Of a stretch of DNA of 64,000 bases, positions 1 through 8,813 are shown one piece after another; position 1 is the stretch's first letter; each line of letters begins with the position of its first letter. A program made the position numbers and the translations under genes. Location: assembly GCA_000169075.1 (NCBI GenBank), contig AAVT01000006.1, positions 126,501-190,500 on the forward strand, in the 5' to 3' direction. Source of the DNA: a marine gamma proteobacterium HTCC2143 (lineage in GTDB: Bacteria > Pseudomonadota > Gammaproteobacteria > Pseudomonadales > Dasaniaceae). The notes under the pieces are model-generated. The model was not told the DNA's origin. It ran no database searches and was given only the letters and a program-made list of their open reading frames with translations.

Positions 1-1591
1 CAGGAATACGTGCGGCAGCCTCAGCAACGCGATGGTCAAGAAAAGGGACTCTCCCTTCAACGGAGTGGGCCATTTCCATACGGTCACCAAGATAAGAAAG
101 AATAAAGTTGGGTAGCGCAGTTTTTGAATAGAGATAGAGTGACTGATTCAGATGATCTCTGCCCGTCATTCGCTGTCCGATTGGCAACCGGTCCAATGCC
201 GCAACAATAGGGCTATGGCCATGAATATAGGCCGCGTAATCGTTACTAAAAAATGGTGCCAATCCGTTGGACATTGACTCCATGGTATGGACGACGGTGG
301 GCACCCAGCCGAGTCGTCTGCGCACTGCATCTGTAGCTGGACTATTGACTTCATTGGGCAGCATGATGGCGCGGCTGGCTTCGTTAGTTCCCAGTATTTC
401 TGCGAATAGAGCCGATTTTTGTGCCTCACTCAATGCCGGATTATGTTTTACTGCGTCCACTCGGAAGAAGGGGTAGCCACCGAGCATTTCGTCAGCGCCT
501 TCACCGGTGAACACGACCTTTATTCCTGCATCACGGACGGCTTTGCTAAGCAAGTATTTGGCAACACCATGTCCATTGAACATTTGGGTTTCGGAATGCC
601 AGATAGCATCGCTGTAAGAGTCAGCAATATCACGACCTGTAACCGGAATTGGATGATAAGACGCACCAACAAATTTGGCTTGTTTCTCAGCAATGGCGGC
701 TTCATCGTACAATGGGTTATCGAAAGTGAGGGTAAACGCACGAATGGGTCTTGCCATTGCTTGCTGTGCTAAGCCCAGTACCGCACAGGAATCGATACCA
801 CCGCTCAGGTATGAAGCAACCTCCACGTCAGCGACCAGACGTTGTTGCACTGCGTCCATAAGCACGCTGCGAAACTCTGCAATAACTTCCGCTTCAGTAC
901 GGTTGTCCCGTTTCATGTCATCGGCGGTGGGTATTTCCCAATCCCAGTAGGAGTAGATCCTGACGGTACCGTCCTTGGCGACAGCATAGCAGCCCTGAGG
1001 TACAGCATTAATACCGGCAAATTCTGTTTGCTCATGCGGCCTAGCCATACCGCCAAGAGCACCTTGTAGATCCCAAGCAGCTGGAACCCCTAATGCTAGA
1101 AGCGCTTTTATTTCAGAGGCAAAAAATACATCACCATTGACGACTGAATAATACAGCGGTTTTATCCCAAATCGATCTCTAATGGCGATCATCGTGTTTT
1201 CGCGTTCGTCAGCTATAATAACGGCAAACTCTCCGCGTAGCTGCGGGGCTACTTGCATGCCGTCCCGCTGGTATAGATGCAGGGCTATTTCGCTGTCACT
1301 GTCGCTGGCAAATTGGCAGCCGTCATGTCGCAAGCGCTCGCGTATTTCTCGATAGTCGTAAAATTCACCATTAACAACGGTATGTACTTTGCCATCGGGA
1401 CTGGTCATTGGCTGCTCGCCGTTGCTTAGTCCAATGATCGATAAACGAGTATGCCCCAAGATCCAGCGCTTATCGCTCGATGTCCAAGTACCATGGCCAT
1501 CGGGTCCACGATGATTAAGAGATGACAGTGCTCTGTCCACACAGGAAGACGCAATGCCATTACGAGTCATTGCAGCAAATATTCCACACAT
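1..1591 (-). CDS. asnB: Asparagine synthase (glutamine-hydrolysing), 3' end beyond window
   Basis: This enzyme makes asparagine from aspartate, ATP and glutamine in the cytoplasm. The protein starts MCGIFA, so Cys2 becomes the N-terminal class II glutaminase nucleophile, followed by an NHRGPDG segment. The PP-loop motif SGGIDS lies at about residues 263-268 and the conserved VEGRVPFLDHRV segment sits near the window edge. About 530 codons are present in one open frame; the C-terminus continues off the window, so its total length and its neighbour are unknown. The start is the only sensible one because Cys2 must follow Met1. Family and function are secure. It could be one of the AsnB-like amidotransferases used in surface polysaccharide loci rather than the housekeeping enzyme, which the visible context cannot settle. 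Confidence 0.93.
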   Translation of the reverse strand, partial: MCGIFAAMTRNGIASSCVDRALSSLNHRGPDGHGTWTSSDKRWILGHTRLSIIGLSNGEQPMTSPDGKVHTVVNGEFYDYREIRERLRHDGCQFASDSDSEIALHLYQRDGMQVAPQLRGEFAVIIADERENTMIAIRDRFGIKPLYYSVVNGDVFFASEIKALLALGVPAAWDLQGALGGMARPHEQTEFAGINAVPQGCYAVAKDGTVRIYSYWDWEIPTADDMKRDNRTEAEVIAEFRSVLMDAVQQRLVADVEVASYLSGGIDSCAVLGLAQQAMARPIRAFTLTFDNPLYDEAAIAEKQAKFVGASYHPIPVTGRDIADSYSDAIWHSETQMFNGHGVAKYLLSKAVRDAGIKVVFTGEGADEMLGGYPFFRVDAVKHNPALSEAQKSALFAEILGTNEASRAIMLPNEVNSPATDAVRRRLGWVPTVVHTMESMSNGLAPFFSNDYAAYIHGHSPIVAALDRLPIGQRMTGRDHLNQSLYLYSKTALPNFILSYLGDRMEMAHSVEGRVPFLDHRVAEAAARIP

Positions 1592-1885
1592 GGCCTTTAT
1601 CCCTTTATTATTATGCAGGAAGGATCTACGCCTTCCTTTGGTTTAACTTACAATAGAAAGTAGGGCCCTGGCAATCGTCAAACTATGGTGAATTCATTAA
1701 CGGCGGCTAATTATTGTCGGTTTGCAATTTATGCTGAGGAAATGCTTTGCGATAATGGTATTATGTTTAACAGGTAGCGCTTCTGGCTACTTGTAGATGG
1801 GGCCCGTCGTTATCGCGGTCTCTGAGGTCTTAGTTGCCCTACTGGGTAAAAAGCGATAGGTGTTTATATTAAATAGGGGTGAGTA

Positions 1886-2140
1886 TTGCAAACTACAGTA
1901 AAAAAATGGTTTCAAGATAAAGAGTCTGGTTTTCTGGATAACGGCGGCGGTGCAGACATAATGGTGCGTAAGACTGACCTGCTTAATTGCCAGTTTTTGA
2001 AGGTTGGCGCCACCGTTGAGTTTGAGTGTCATTCAGATAAGCGCGGGTTAGTCGCCAAAAAGGTTAAGCTTTCGAATCAGAAGCGGGCGCAACATAGCAA
2101 TCGAGTTAAAAAGCCCTATCGTCCCGGAGTTATGACGTAA
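1886..2140 (+). CDS. Cold-shock-domain protein with basic C-terminal tail
   Basis: This is an 84-residue protein whose first 60 or so residues form a cold-shock (CSD) fold: VKKWF near the N-terminus, a SGFLDNGGGADIMV segment in the RNP1/RNP2 region and a KVGATVEFE strand. The aromatic pattern is weaker than in CspA (GFLD instead of GFGFI), so it is a divergent member. The tail after about residue 62 is Lys/Arg-rich, as expected of a nucleic-acid binder. The start is a TTG codon preceded by AGGGGTGAG, which can act as a ribosome-binding site. It is monocistronic and separated from the divergent asparagine synthase by about 290 bases. RNA chaperone activity is inferred from the family. Confidence 0.8.
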   Translation: MQTTVKKWFQDKESGFLDNGGGADIMVRKTDLLNCQFLKVGATVEFECHSDKRGLVAKKVKLSNQKRAQHSNRVKKPYRPGVMT

Positions 2141-2259
2141 CTAATTGAACCGACAGCAACATATTCTGCTCTTGTCACTTGTTGAAAACCGCATACAGTG
2201 CGTCAGCCTATTTCCCATACACAGATTATTAATAGCTAAACTTACGCGAGAGATTTCTA

Positions 2260-2418
2260 ATGGCAAAACCTAATTACTCATTTGAAAAGAGAAAGAAAGA
2301 AATTGCAAAAAAGAAAAAAAAGGAAGAGAAGCGATTAAATAAAATGGCCAAAGGTACTGAAGGCGATCAAGCGCCATCAATTGATGATGGAGAAACACCT
2401 AGTGATAGTGATAGCTAG
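2260..2418 (+). CDS. Small conserved lysine-rich protein (MAKPNYSFEKR type)
   Basis: This is a 52-residue protein. It begins MAKPNYSFEKR, continues with a Lys/Glu-rich helical stretch (residues 10-30) and ends in an acidic Asp/Ser-rich tail. I recall short proteins with a near-identical N-terminus in many Proteobacteria annotated as hypothetical; no function is known to me. A GAGAG ribosome-binding site precedes the ATG. It follows the cold-shock-domain gene by 119 bases on the same strand. The charge segregation (basic helix, acidic tail) suggests interaction with nucleic acid or ribosomes, but that is inference. Confidence 0.7.
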   Translation: MAKPNYSFEKRKKEIAKKKKKEEKRLNKMAKGTEGDQAPSIDDGETPSDSDS

Positions 2419-2915
2419 TCTCAGGCGATCTTTTCTGAGTCGCTTAATTAATAAATTTGACGTTGGTTGGGACCAAAAACGTTTTAGTGTAAGAAGATTC
2501 GTTCTAAGAATGCACCGTCACCTCACAGGCGCCTAATCGCACAGTCGACTGTGGCGCCATTTCAGGCCACCTCACGGCTGTTCTTGCTCAGTCTCCATAG
2601 GACCTGTATTTTTTTAGACGCATCAGGAAGAGGTCTTGTTAGCCCAGCAGCGACTAATGTACCCGCGTCCAGCGAGGATTCTTTCGTCCAGATGCGAAGT
2701 CGCTACTATTATTTTACTGCCGCTGACAACCGATTAGCTATGTGAAAAAACGGCCGAATGCGCATGCTCTGGCCCGGTTTTACGGGCCGTCGGTGCGTCA
2801 TGGGCGGCAACGGATGCCAGCGCTTAATTTACTGGGTGCGGCAAATGTTGTCGGTAGTTAGTCATCGGATTAGTTATCGACACCGTATATCGTAGTTAGA
2901 GATAAAGGTAATGCC
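2419..2915. other. Intergenic stretch, no gene recognised
   Basis: No convincing coding sequence is present. A 64-codon open frame at 2551-2745 has no family resemblance and no ribosome-binding site. A short hairpin (GGCCCG at 2771-2776 with CGGGCC at 2783-2788) has no U-tract. The region upstream of 2916 should hold the promoter of the next gene, but no clear -35/-10 was identified. Confidence 0.5.
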
Positions 2916-3203
2916 ATGCGCAAAAATGTCAGTCAACTAAAGCTCCCCGCGGACAGTGGCTTAACGGCCAGTGATCTATCACGTGTCGTAGAAATGGCGT
3001 GGGAGGATCGAACGCCCTTTGAAGCGATAGAAAGTCTTTTTAATCTCAAGGAGCCTGCGGTTAGACTGCTGATGCGTCGTAATCTGAAGCCTCGATCGTT
3101 TCGCCTCTGGCGCCAGCGTGTTACGGGGCGAAAAACTAAGCATCTGCAACTGCGCTCTCCTGATGTCAGTCGCGGCTATTGTCCGACTCAATACAAGCGC
3201 TGA
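2916..3203 (+). CDS. DUF2805 / TIGR03643-type small protein
   Basis: This is a 95-residue basic protein. It carries the segments LSRVVEMAWEDRTPFEAIE (residues 21-39), LKEPAVRLLMRRNLKP and FRLWRQRVTGRKTKH, which I recognise as the DUF2805 (TIGR03643) signature. The layout suggests a helix-turn-helix-like fold with a basic C-terminus. Members are often encoded near photolyase/cryptochrome-type genes; none is visible here. Its 3' end overlaps the upstream part of the next reading frame and lies 14 bases before that gene's likely ATG, so the two are probably co-transcribed. Function is unknown. Confidence 0.8.
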   Translation: MRKNVSQLKLPADSGLTASDLSRVVEMAWEDRTPFEAIESLFNLKEPAVRLLMRRNLKPRSFRLWRQRVTGRKTKHLQLRSPDVSRGYCPTQYKR

Positions 3204-3217
3204 TAGGTGACTTCGAA

Positions 3218-3778
3218 ATGAATTTCATTCAACGTTCTATAAGCGTTATTTGGCTTAGTCTTTATTTGATACCTAGCAGTGTTGCAGAGGATTCATTAAT
3301 GATCGACAACTTCGAGTCGCAGGCAGAGTTGCGCTGGGACTATATTAGCGACCAGGTCATGGGTGGAGTGTCAGATGGAAGCTTGGTCTTTGATAGCGAG
3401 AATGGGAATGCGTTTGCGCATTTGGCAGGAAAAGTCAGCATAGACAATAACGGTGGCTTTATTCAGCTGCGCAGAGAGTTAGATGGCGCAAGCGTTGCTT
3501 TAGCCGCTGGCGCTTATTTAAAGGTGCGCGGTAATGGGCAGCGCTACTACTTGCATTTGCGGACATCTCGAACATTGTTGCCATGGCAATACTATCAAGC
3601 CAGTTTCCAAACAACAGAGCAGTGGCAAATAATCAAAGTACCACTGACTGCTTTTTCGCCTTCCAGCAGCTGGTCCAGTAAAACAGTAAAACCGGATTCA
3701 CTGCGCAGCATAGGTATTGTCGCCTATGGTCGAGATCACATTGCTGATATTGAAATTGCAGAGATAGGTTTTTATTGA
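3218..3778 (+). CDS. CIA30-domain secreted protein
   Basis: This is a 186-residue protein with a hydrophobic N-terminal signal peptide (MNFIQRSISVIWLSLYLIP, predicted cleavage after SSVA). The rest is one CIA30 domain: the W-D-YISDQVMGGVSDG motif near the N-terminus, the GGF-strand region and a C-terminal SIGIVAYGRD segment. CIA30 was named from a complex I assembly factor, but bacterial exported versions have a jelly-roll carbohydrate-binding-like fold and no defined role. The start at 3218 is chosen over an upstream in-frame codon because it gives a canonical signal peptide and avoids a long overlap with the DUF2805 gene. It is probably periplasmic and co-transcribed with the gene before it. 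Confidence 0.8.
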   Translation: MNFIQRSISVIWLSLYLIPSSVAEDSLMIDNFESQAELRWDYISDQVMGGVSDGSLVFDSENGNAFAHLAGKVSIDNNGGFIQLRRELDGASVALAAGAYLKVRGNGQRYYLHLRTSRTLLPWQYYQASFQTTEQWQIIKVPLTAFSPSSSWSSKTVKPDSLRSIGIVAYGRDHIADIEIAEIGFY

Positions 3779-4513
3779 TGCGGGCTCATCGGAGCGGCAA
3801 CATTGATCACAATTCACCAGATACTCATTGATATGTGACGTTTCAAAGCGCGTGGGGCAAGCAAAACACAGCGCTTAGCATTGCTGTAACTCCCTAGCTC
3901 ATCGCATGAATAAGCGCCCTTGCTGCGAATGGTGTAAAAAATCGTTTAAGCTATAAAGTGAAGTCTCCCGCGGACAAAAAACCTATTCGTTATGCAGTGA
4001 TGTAGAGAAAGGTCAATCTAGGCCCCTCTTTTTCTTGTTACGCGCGGTATAGTGGCTAGCTTTGAGCCGAGTATGACAACGTGCCATTTGAGTGATACTA
4101 ATCAACTATTACCTGCGACTGTGTAATAGCTTCCACAACTCTGATTTTTTATAGGATTGTTGATAGTTTACAATGAGATTTGAGTGGTTCCCGATGTTTG
4201 TCCTTGCTGTTCGTTGACTGCCAACAGTCCTGTGCTCCATGTGGATTAAGTAATAAAGCGATTTTATAGGTTCTATACCCATCGGCTGGGGTCATAATTT
4301 CAACGAATAATTGGCGGTAAAGACTGAAACTCTACTATCAAATAAAAGTTGCAGGCGATAGACTGAAACCAGAAACAGCGGCTGGAAATAAAACAGCGTA
4401 CTTTCTAAGTTCGAAGTTCAACGTTATACATATAATTTTTTGATGAGGTAGGTTCCAGAAGAGAAGGGCCATGTGCTCGGAGATGGTTCGTTTCTCCCAC
4501 TATTAATGGCCCG
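3779..4513. other. Intergenic stretch of 735 bases
   Basis: I see no gene of recognisable family on either strand and no tRNA-like or repeat structure. It separates the CIA30 gene from the monooxygenase and presumably contains the monooxygenase promoter. No confident promoter elements were found by eye. Confidence 0.5.
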
Positions 4514-6463
4514 GTGTCGTCAACGAAAGTCTATAACTTTCACAGCGGGATAACGGGTATGTCAAATCCAGATAAAGTGCTTAGAAATGCAATTGAATGC
4601 GCCAATTTGCCAACACTCCTAGCCGTAATGAGTCACTTAAGTGGTGATGAAAAATGGTTGGCTGCACCATATTTACCAAATCCAGTGCCCCCGGAATTAT
4701 TGGCGGATGACTCGGGTGGCTTTAATGATGAGATTGCCAGCGAGATACGAATTTCTGCCTTCGATGTTATTAAACCTTACGTCGATAAAACAAAAGCCTT
4801 ACCCCCAGTCCCCAATCTAGAAAAGATGAACAAAATTATGTCGGTTAGTGTTGGGGAACCTCTACCGCTTGAGCAGACCCCGATGTTCCTCGAAGAAATG
4901 GGGATCACTAATCGCGACGCGGTGTGGCGTGATAAACCGCCGACTTCAACGCTGGATGCATTTCTTGTGACTATTATTGGCGCCGGTATGTCTGGTTTAT
5001 GCGCGGCAATAAAACTTGAAGAAGCGGGTATTCCATATCGAATTATCGAAAAAAATTCAGAAGTAGGTGGAACGTGGCATGAGAATACATATCCTGCCTG
5101 TGGCGTTGACACGCCTAATTACTTTTATGCCTATTCTTTCGATAAAAATCCGGAGTGGAGTGGTTACTTTTCTAAGCAACCAGAATTATTTGAATACTTT
5201 GATAAATGTACGGATAAATATGCGCTGAGAAAAAATATAAAATTCAATACCGAAGTTACGTCGGCTATTTATGACGAGAAAAATCATCACTGGCAAATTT
5301 CTACAGTGGACGCTGACGGTAACGAAAATGTGTTTTACAGTAATGCGCTGATCAGTGCCGTCGGCCAGTTGAATAGACCAAAACGGCCGGAAATACCTGG
5401 GCTGGAAAATTTTAAAGGCCCAATGTTTCATTCTTCAAATTGGCAATATGAACACGACTTAAAAGGTAAGCGTGTTGCTGTGATCGGTACTGGGTGTAGT
5501 GCCGTCCAATTTCTGCCCGATACCGCCGAAAAAGCAGAGCAAGTATTTGTCTTTCAACGCACACCAAACTGGTTGTTGCCGAATCCAGATTATTACCGTG
5601 AAGTTGCAGAAGGCCATAAATGGTTGCTCCAGCATGTGCCATATTATGAGGCCTGGAATCGATTTAGAGCGGTACGTTTGTTTGGCGATGTAACATGGCC
5701 TGCCGTTGTTCTCGACCCAGAGTGGGACGATAAAGGCCGGTCGATGAATGAGGCTAGCGACGCTATGCGAGAGGCGCTAACAGATCACATAAAAGAAGGT
5801 CTGGGACACCGCCAGGATCTTCTAGAGAAGGTGGTTCCAACTTTCCCTGTGTGGGGCAAGCGCCTGATCATAGACAATAACTGGTTTTCCACCATAACAA
5901 GAAGTAATGTTGAGCTGGTATCCGATACGATAGCGTCTTTGACTGACAGCGGTATTACGATGGCCGATGGTAAACATTATGAGGTTGATGTTGTCATTTT
6001 GGCGACAGGGTTTGAATCCAATCGTTTCTTGTGGCCGATGGATATTCGCGGTAAATCTGGTGTGTCTCTTGAGCAGGTCTGGGGCGATGATCCTCGCGCC
6101 TACCTAGGTATCACCGTTCCTGATTATCCCAATATGTTTTGCCTGTATGGCCCCAATACTAATATCGTGCATGGGGGCAGTATCATCTATCAGGTTGAAT
6201 GTCAGGTTCGCTATGTGATGAGCTGTATCATGGAATTGGCCCAGACGGACATCAAATCACTTGAATGCAAAGAGGACGTTAATGTCGATTATAATAATGA
6301 GGTACAACGTCTCAGCGAGAATCTTGCTTGGGGCCATCCAGATGTAGATAGCTGGTACAAAAATAGTAAAGGTAGAGTTGTTAACAACTCGCCTTTTTGT
6401 TTTCAGGAGTATTGGGAGCGCACCCACGATCCTAAGTTTGAGAATTTTATCATAGAGCGGTAA
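4514..6463 (+). CDS. Flavin-dependent Baeyer-Villiger monooxygenase (HAPMO-like)
   Basis: This cytoplasmic FAD/NADPH enzyme is expected to insert oxygen next to a ketone to give an ester or lactone. Motifs are the FAD-binding GAGMSG (residues 156-161), the GGTWHENTYP segment (185-194), the Baeyer-Villiger fingerprint F-x-G-x3-H-x3-W (Phe300, Gly302, His306, Trp310) and the NADPH-binding GTGCSA (325-330). The N-terminal extension of about 140 residues and total length of 649 match 4-hydroxyacetophenone monooxygenase types rather than the shorter cyclohexanone enzymes. The annotated start is GTG; an in-frame ATG at 4559 (residue 16, MSNPDK) is an equally plausible start. It stands alone, so its substrate is unknown. 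Confidence 0.9.
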   Translation: MSSTKVYNFHSGITGMSNPDKVLRNAIECANLPTLLAVMSHLSGDEKWLAAPYLPNPVPPELLADDSGGFNDEIASEIRISAFDVIKPYVDKTKALPPVPNLEKMNKIMSVSVGEPLPLEQTPMFLEEMGITNRDAVWRDKPPTSTLDAFLVTIIGAGMSGLCAAIKLEEAGIPYRIIEKNSEVGGTWHENTYPACGVDTPNYFYAYSFDKNPEWSGYFSKQPELFEYFDKCTDKYALRKNIKFNTEVTSAIYDEKNHHWQISTVDADGNENVFYSNALISAVGQLNRPKRPEIPGLENFKGPMFHSSNWQYEHDLKGKRVAVIGTGCSAVQFLPDTAEKAEQVFVFQRTPNWLLPNPDYYREVAEGHKWLLQHVPYYEAWNRFRAVRLFGDVTWPAVVLDPEWDDKGRSMNEASDAMREALTDHIKEGLGHRQDLLEKVVPTFPVWGKRLIIDNNWFSTITRSNVELVSDTIASLTDSGITMADGKHYEVDVVILATGFESNRFLWPMDIRGKSGVSLEQVWGDDPRAYLGITVPDYPNMFCLYGPNTNIVHGGSIIYQVECQVRYVMSCIMELAQTDIKSLECKEDVNVDYNNEVQRLSENLAWGHPDVDSWYKNSKGRVVNNSPFCFQEYWERTHDPKFENFIIER

Positions 6464-6806
6464 ACGGTTATTTTTATTGGTTGAGAATGGACGGTGGCTA
6501 AAGTGGCAGAGTCACCCGTAGTGTGAGAGGCACATCTAGACTCTCTCATCTTTTACTCAAATTTCAATAAGGCGAGGCCAGCTAAGGCACTGTGGAATAT
6601 CTGTGCCACATCGTAAAAAAAGCCTTACCCGGTACGATCATAGTGCGATTAAAGCGATACTCCGGAAAAAAGCATGACTGAGTTATAGGGTCTAACTAAA
6701 ACATTAGACCGCGGGATTTGCCATGCTGATTTTCTCATCAAAGGCAACGATTTGAGGGTAAGCGTCAGTGTACTGATGTTCTACACCCTGTCCTTGTCCA
6801 CTGCCT
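6464..6806. other. Intergenic, convergent genes
   Basis: This lies between the monooxygenase (plus) and the minus-strand UGSC operon. It should contain two transcription terminators, but no strong hairpin with a U-tract was identified by eye. An open frame starting at 6752 mostly runs antisense to the minus-strand gene and was not accepted. Confidence 0.4.
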
Positions 6807-7871
6807 TTAAAGTGGTATCTCACAAAATTGATCGGTTTCAACAAGCACACTTACCGCACTGTTTTTATGTTTGCCGGCACACCAACTTGGCATCACCATC
6901 GAATAAAGGCCGCTTCCTCCTGCCGTTAGTATTAATATATCTTCCGGTTTGTTGAACGTTTTGTAATCGCCATCGGGATCTCTACCGCCACCAAATGCGC
7001 CGCCAACCTGTTGTAATTGAGACACCGGTTTATGCGTAAACTGCCACAACTTGTTTTGAACGTCGTCTCTACTCATATTTGCTTGTGAGAAAATATCAGC
7101 ATGTTCGGGATTCAGAACCACAACGGCAGCACCACCGGTCAAAATTGCATTGTTAGTAGCAAAGTTAGCAAGGCCTACAGCAAGTTGAGCGAGTAGTTTG
7201 TCAGCGTTCTCTGGGTCATCGGCATTGCCGCTGTAAATGACAGAGTGCGGTGCCTCAGCGCCGATAACGGTAACGACACTGTCATCGGTCTTGAAGCCTA
7301 AACTGCTATGAAGTGGCGGAAAGGGGGAGTGTTCCTCGTCTTCAGCGAGGCAGTAAGTAAACTTCCCCGGGTGGCCTAACAAGGCCATATCGGATGAGCC
7401 CGGCTGTGCACCGCCGATATTAATCATTGCCAGACGTAATGCCCGCCCAATGCTAGCATTGGCTCGATGTCCGGGGCCTAGAGCACCGAAACCACTTGCG
7501 ACGGGGCCACAGGTTATACGGGCAGGGCCGTTAACAATGATTAATGGCGCTGTACAATGTGTTGTTGACTGCATTTCGGTCAAATCAAAAGACGGCAGTA
7601 TCACCGCTTTTACCGCCGCCAGTACAATGGGCATATAGTCTGGGAGGCATCCGGCCATCACCGCAGCAATTGCGACTTTTTCGACCGTTGCCACTCCCAT
7701 GCCAGGTCCCATTTCTCCCAGCACTAAATCACCATCCAGAAGTGTGGCAAGGACCATGCGCTCGACTCTCGCCGCTGTCGGAATAATAACAGGCAAGCCG
7801 TCGGTACAGCCCAATTCATGCAGTTGTTCTAGCGCAGCAGACTCGTCAATGGCTTCTAATACTGGATTCAT
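6807..7871 (-). CDS. Conserved protein coupled to the UGSC selenoprotein gene
   Basis: This is a 354-residue soluble protein rich in Gly/Ala with no signal peptide. Segments such as LGEMGPGMGVATVEKVAI, CTAPLIIVNGPARI, SGFGALGPGHRANASIGRALRL and ILTAGGSGLYSMVMPSWC look like a conserved enzyme fold, but I do not recognise a named family. Cysteines near residues 121 and 333 could be functional. The ATG overlaps the TGA of the upstream UGSC gene (ATGA), so the two are translationally coupled and probably act together. The C-terminal motif with a Cys next to MVMPSWCAGK suggests thiol chemistry or metal binding; that is inference. Confidence 0.65.
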   Translation of the reverse strand: MNPVLEAIDESAALEQLHELGCTDGLPVIIPTAARVERMVLATLLDGDLVLGEMGPGMGVATVEKVAIAAVMAGCLPDYMPIVLAAVKAVILPSFDLTEMQSTTHCTAPLIIVNGPARITCGPVASGFGALGPGHRANASIGRALRLAMINIGGAQPGSSDMALLGHPGKFTYCLAEDEEHSPFPPLHSSLGFKTDDSVVTVIGAEAPHSVIYSGNADDPENADKLLAQLAVGLANFATNNAILTGGAAVVVLNPEHADIFSQANMSRDDVQNKLWQFTHKPVSQLQQVGGAFGGGRDPDGDYKTFNKPEDILILTAGGSGLYSMVMPSWCAGKHKNSAVSVLVETDQFCEIPL

Positions 7872-8413
7872 AGGTCACCCGAGCTTTTGAATTTACTGAC
7901 AATATCGTCAACAACCTGTTCGGCAATTCGGCTCAAATTGGTCTCGCCTGTGCCCGCTACAGGGTGCGGAAGTTGAACCCGAGGCACATTGGGCATACCC
8001 AGAGATTTAGCGACAAAGTCGCCTTGAGGCCAGTAGTCTTCAGTGACCAGAGCCACCGAAGGCATTCCGAGCTTAGCAATATTAATTCCGTCACGCACGG
8101 TGCCGGTAGTGCAACTGCCTCAGTGCCCGTATGCGGCAATAGCAATATGACAGTGAGCTTTAATCTCATCGAGCATAGATTGAGGTGCGGGGATAGAAGC
8201 GTTGCCCTTATTCCAATATTTCAAGGTGAGCGCGGGGTATTTGGCGCTCAGGCTCTGCCCAATCGCTTCTAAAAAGTTGACAGAATCGGGGAAACCATTC
8301 GCTAACAGTGCGACTGTCGTACCGGCACCTTGGTTTGCTGTGAGATCGTGGCTCAGTGTATAAGCCAAAGTCTGCGCGGCAACGTCACCTCTAGGGTCAT
8401 GAAATGTAATCAT
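7868..8413 (-). CDS. UGSC-family probable selenoprotein (in-frame TGA = Sec98)
   Basis: Two adjacent same-frame reading frames (8413-8120 and 8098-7868) form one 181-residue protein if the TGA at 8122-8120 is read as selenocysteine. Around it the sequence reads AAYGH-U-GSCTTGTVRDG, the motif that names the UGSC family, some members of which are selenoproteins. Conserved family sequence continues after the TGA (KLGMPSVALVTEDYW, SLGMPNVPRVQLPHPV), which argues against a true stop. A small hairpin just downstream fits a bacterial SECIS. The U-x-x-C pair suggests redox chemistry; the reaction is unknown to me. The gene is first in an operon with the following ATGA-overlapping gene. No sel genes are in the window, so decoding capacity cannot be confirmed here. 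Confidence 0.8.
8088..8106 (-). promoter_or_regulatory. Candidate bacterial SECIS hairpin
   Basis: Starting 13 nt after the UGA on the minus strand, CCG-G-CAC pairs with GTG-A-CGG, leaving a five-base apical loop CGTGC. The loop begins 20 nt after the UGA and has a G as its second base. Bacterial SECIS elements, as I recall them, have an apical loop 16-37 nt from the UGA with a G among its first two bases, so this fits. The stem is short and has a G/A mismatch, so folding strength is uncertain. Confidence 0.5.
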
Positions 8414-8813
8414 TTATAGGTCTCCATCATAGTAACGATCATTAGTCTGATAATTTTTAATAGATTAGCACACAGTTAAAGCAGTTACTCATTCACGCAA
8501 GGTTAGACCGTATCGCCAGAGTGTTCACCACCGGAATTTTCAGCCAATCAATGCCCGACGTTAATGCACTTGCTAGCACGTGGCCTTAGTATTGAGGAAG
8601 GAAACGAACGTGTCAGAGTTCTCACACATAGTTTACCGCTGAGATCGCGGAGCTTTGTGCCAGAGCTAGTTTTTCGATAATCACAATCTCCCTCTTTGTA
8701 GTATTACTGTATTACCGTTTAAACCTCTTTCTGTGGCTTACTATGGGTGGCGGGCGCTCTATGATTATGGCACCCCGATGGGTTAAAAATTAATAGGACA
8801 AGGAGAAGGGATT
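8414..8813. other. Divergent promoter region
   Basis: This 400-base stretch separates the UGSC operon (leftward) from the DJ-1/PfpI gene (rightward) and must hold promoters for both. I identified no gene, palindromic operator or clear -35/-10 pair. Confidence 0.45.

Noticed and set aside
6752..6955. 67-codon plus-strand ORF
   Set aside because: Mostly antisense to the 6807-7871 gene and without its own ribosome-binding site.
8098..8413. UGSC gene as frameshifted or nonsense pseudogene
   Set aside because: No frameshift is needed; the TGA is the family's Sec position and conserved sequence follows it.
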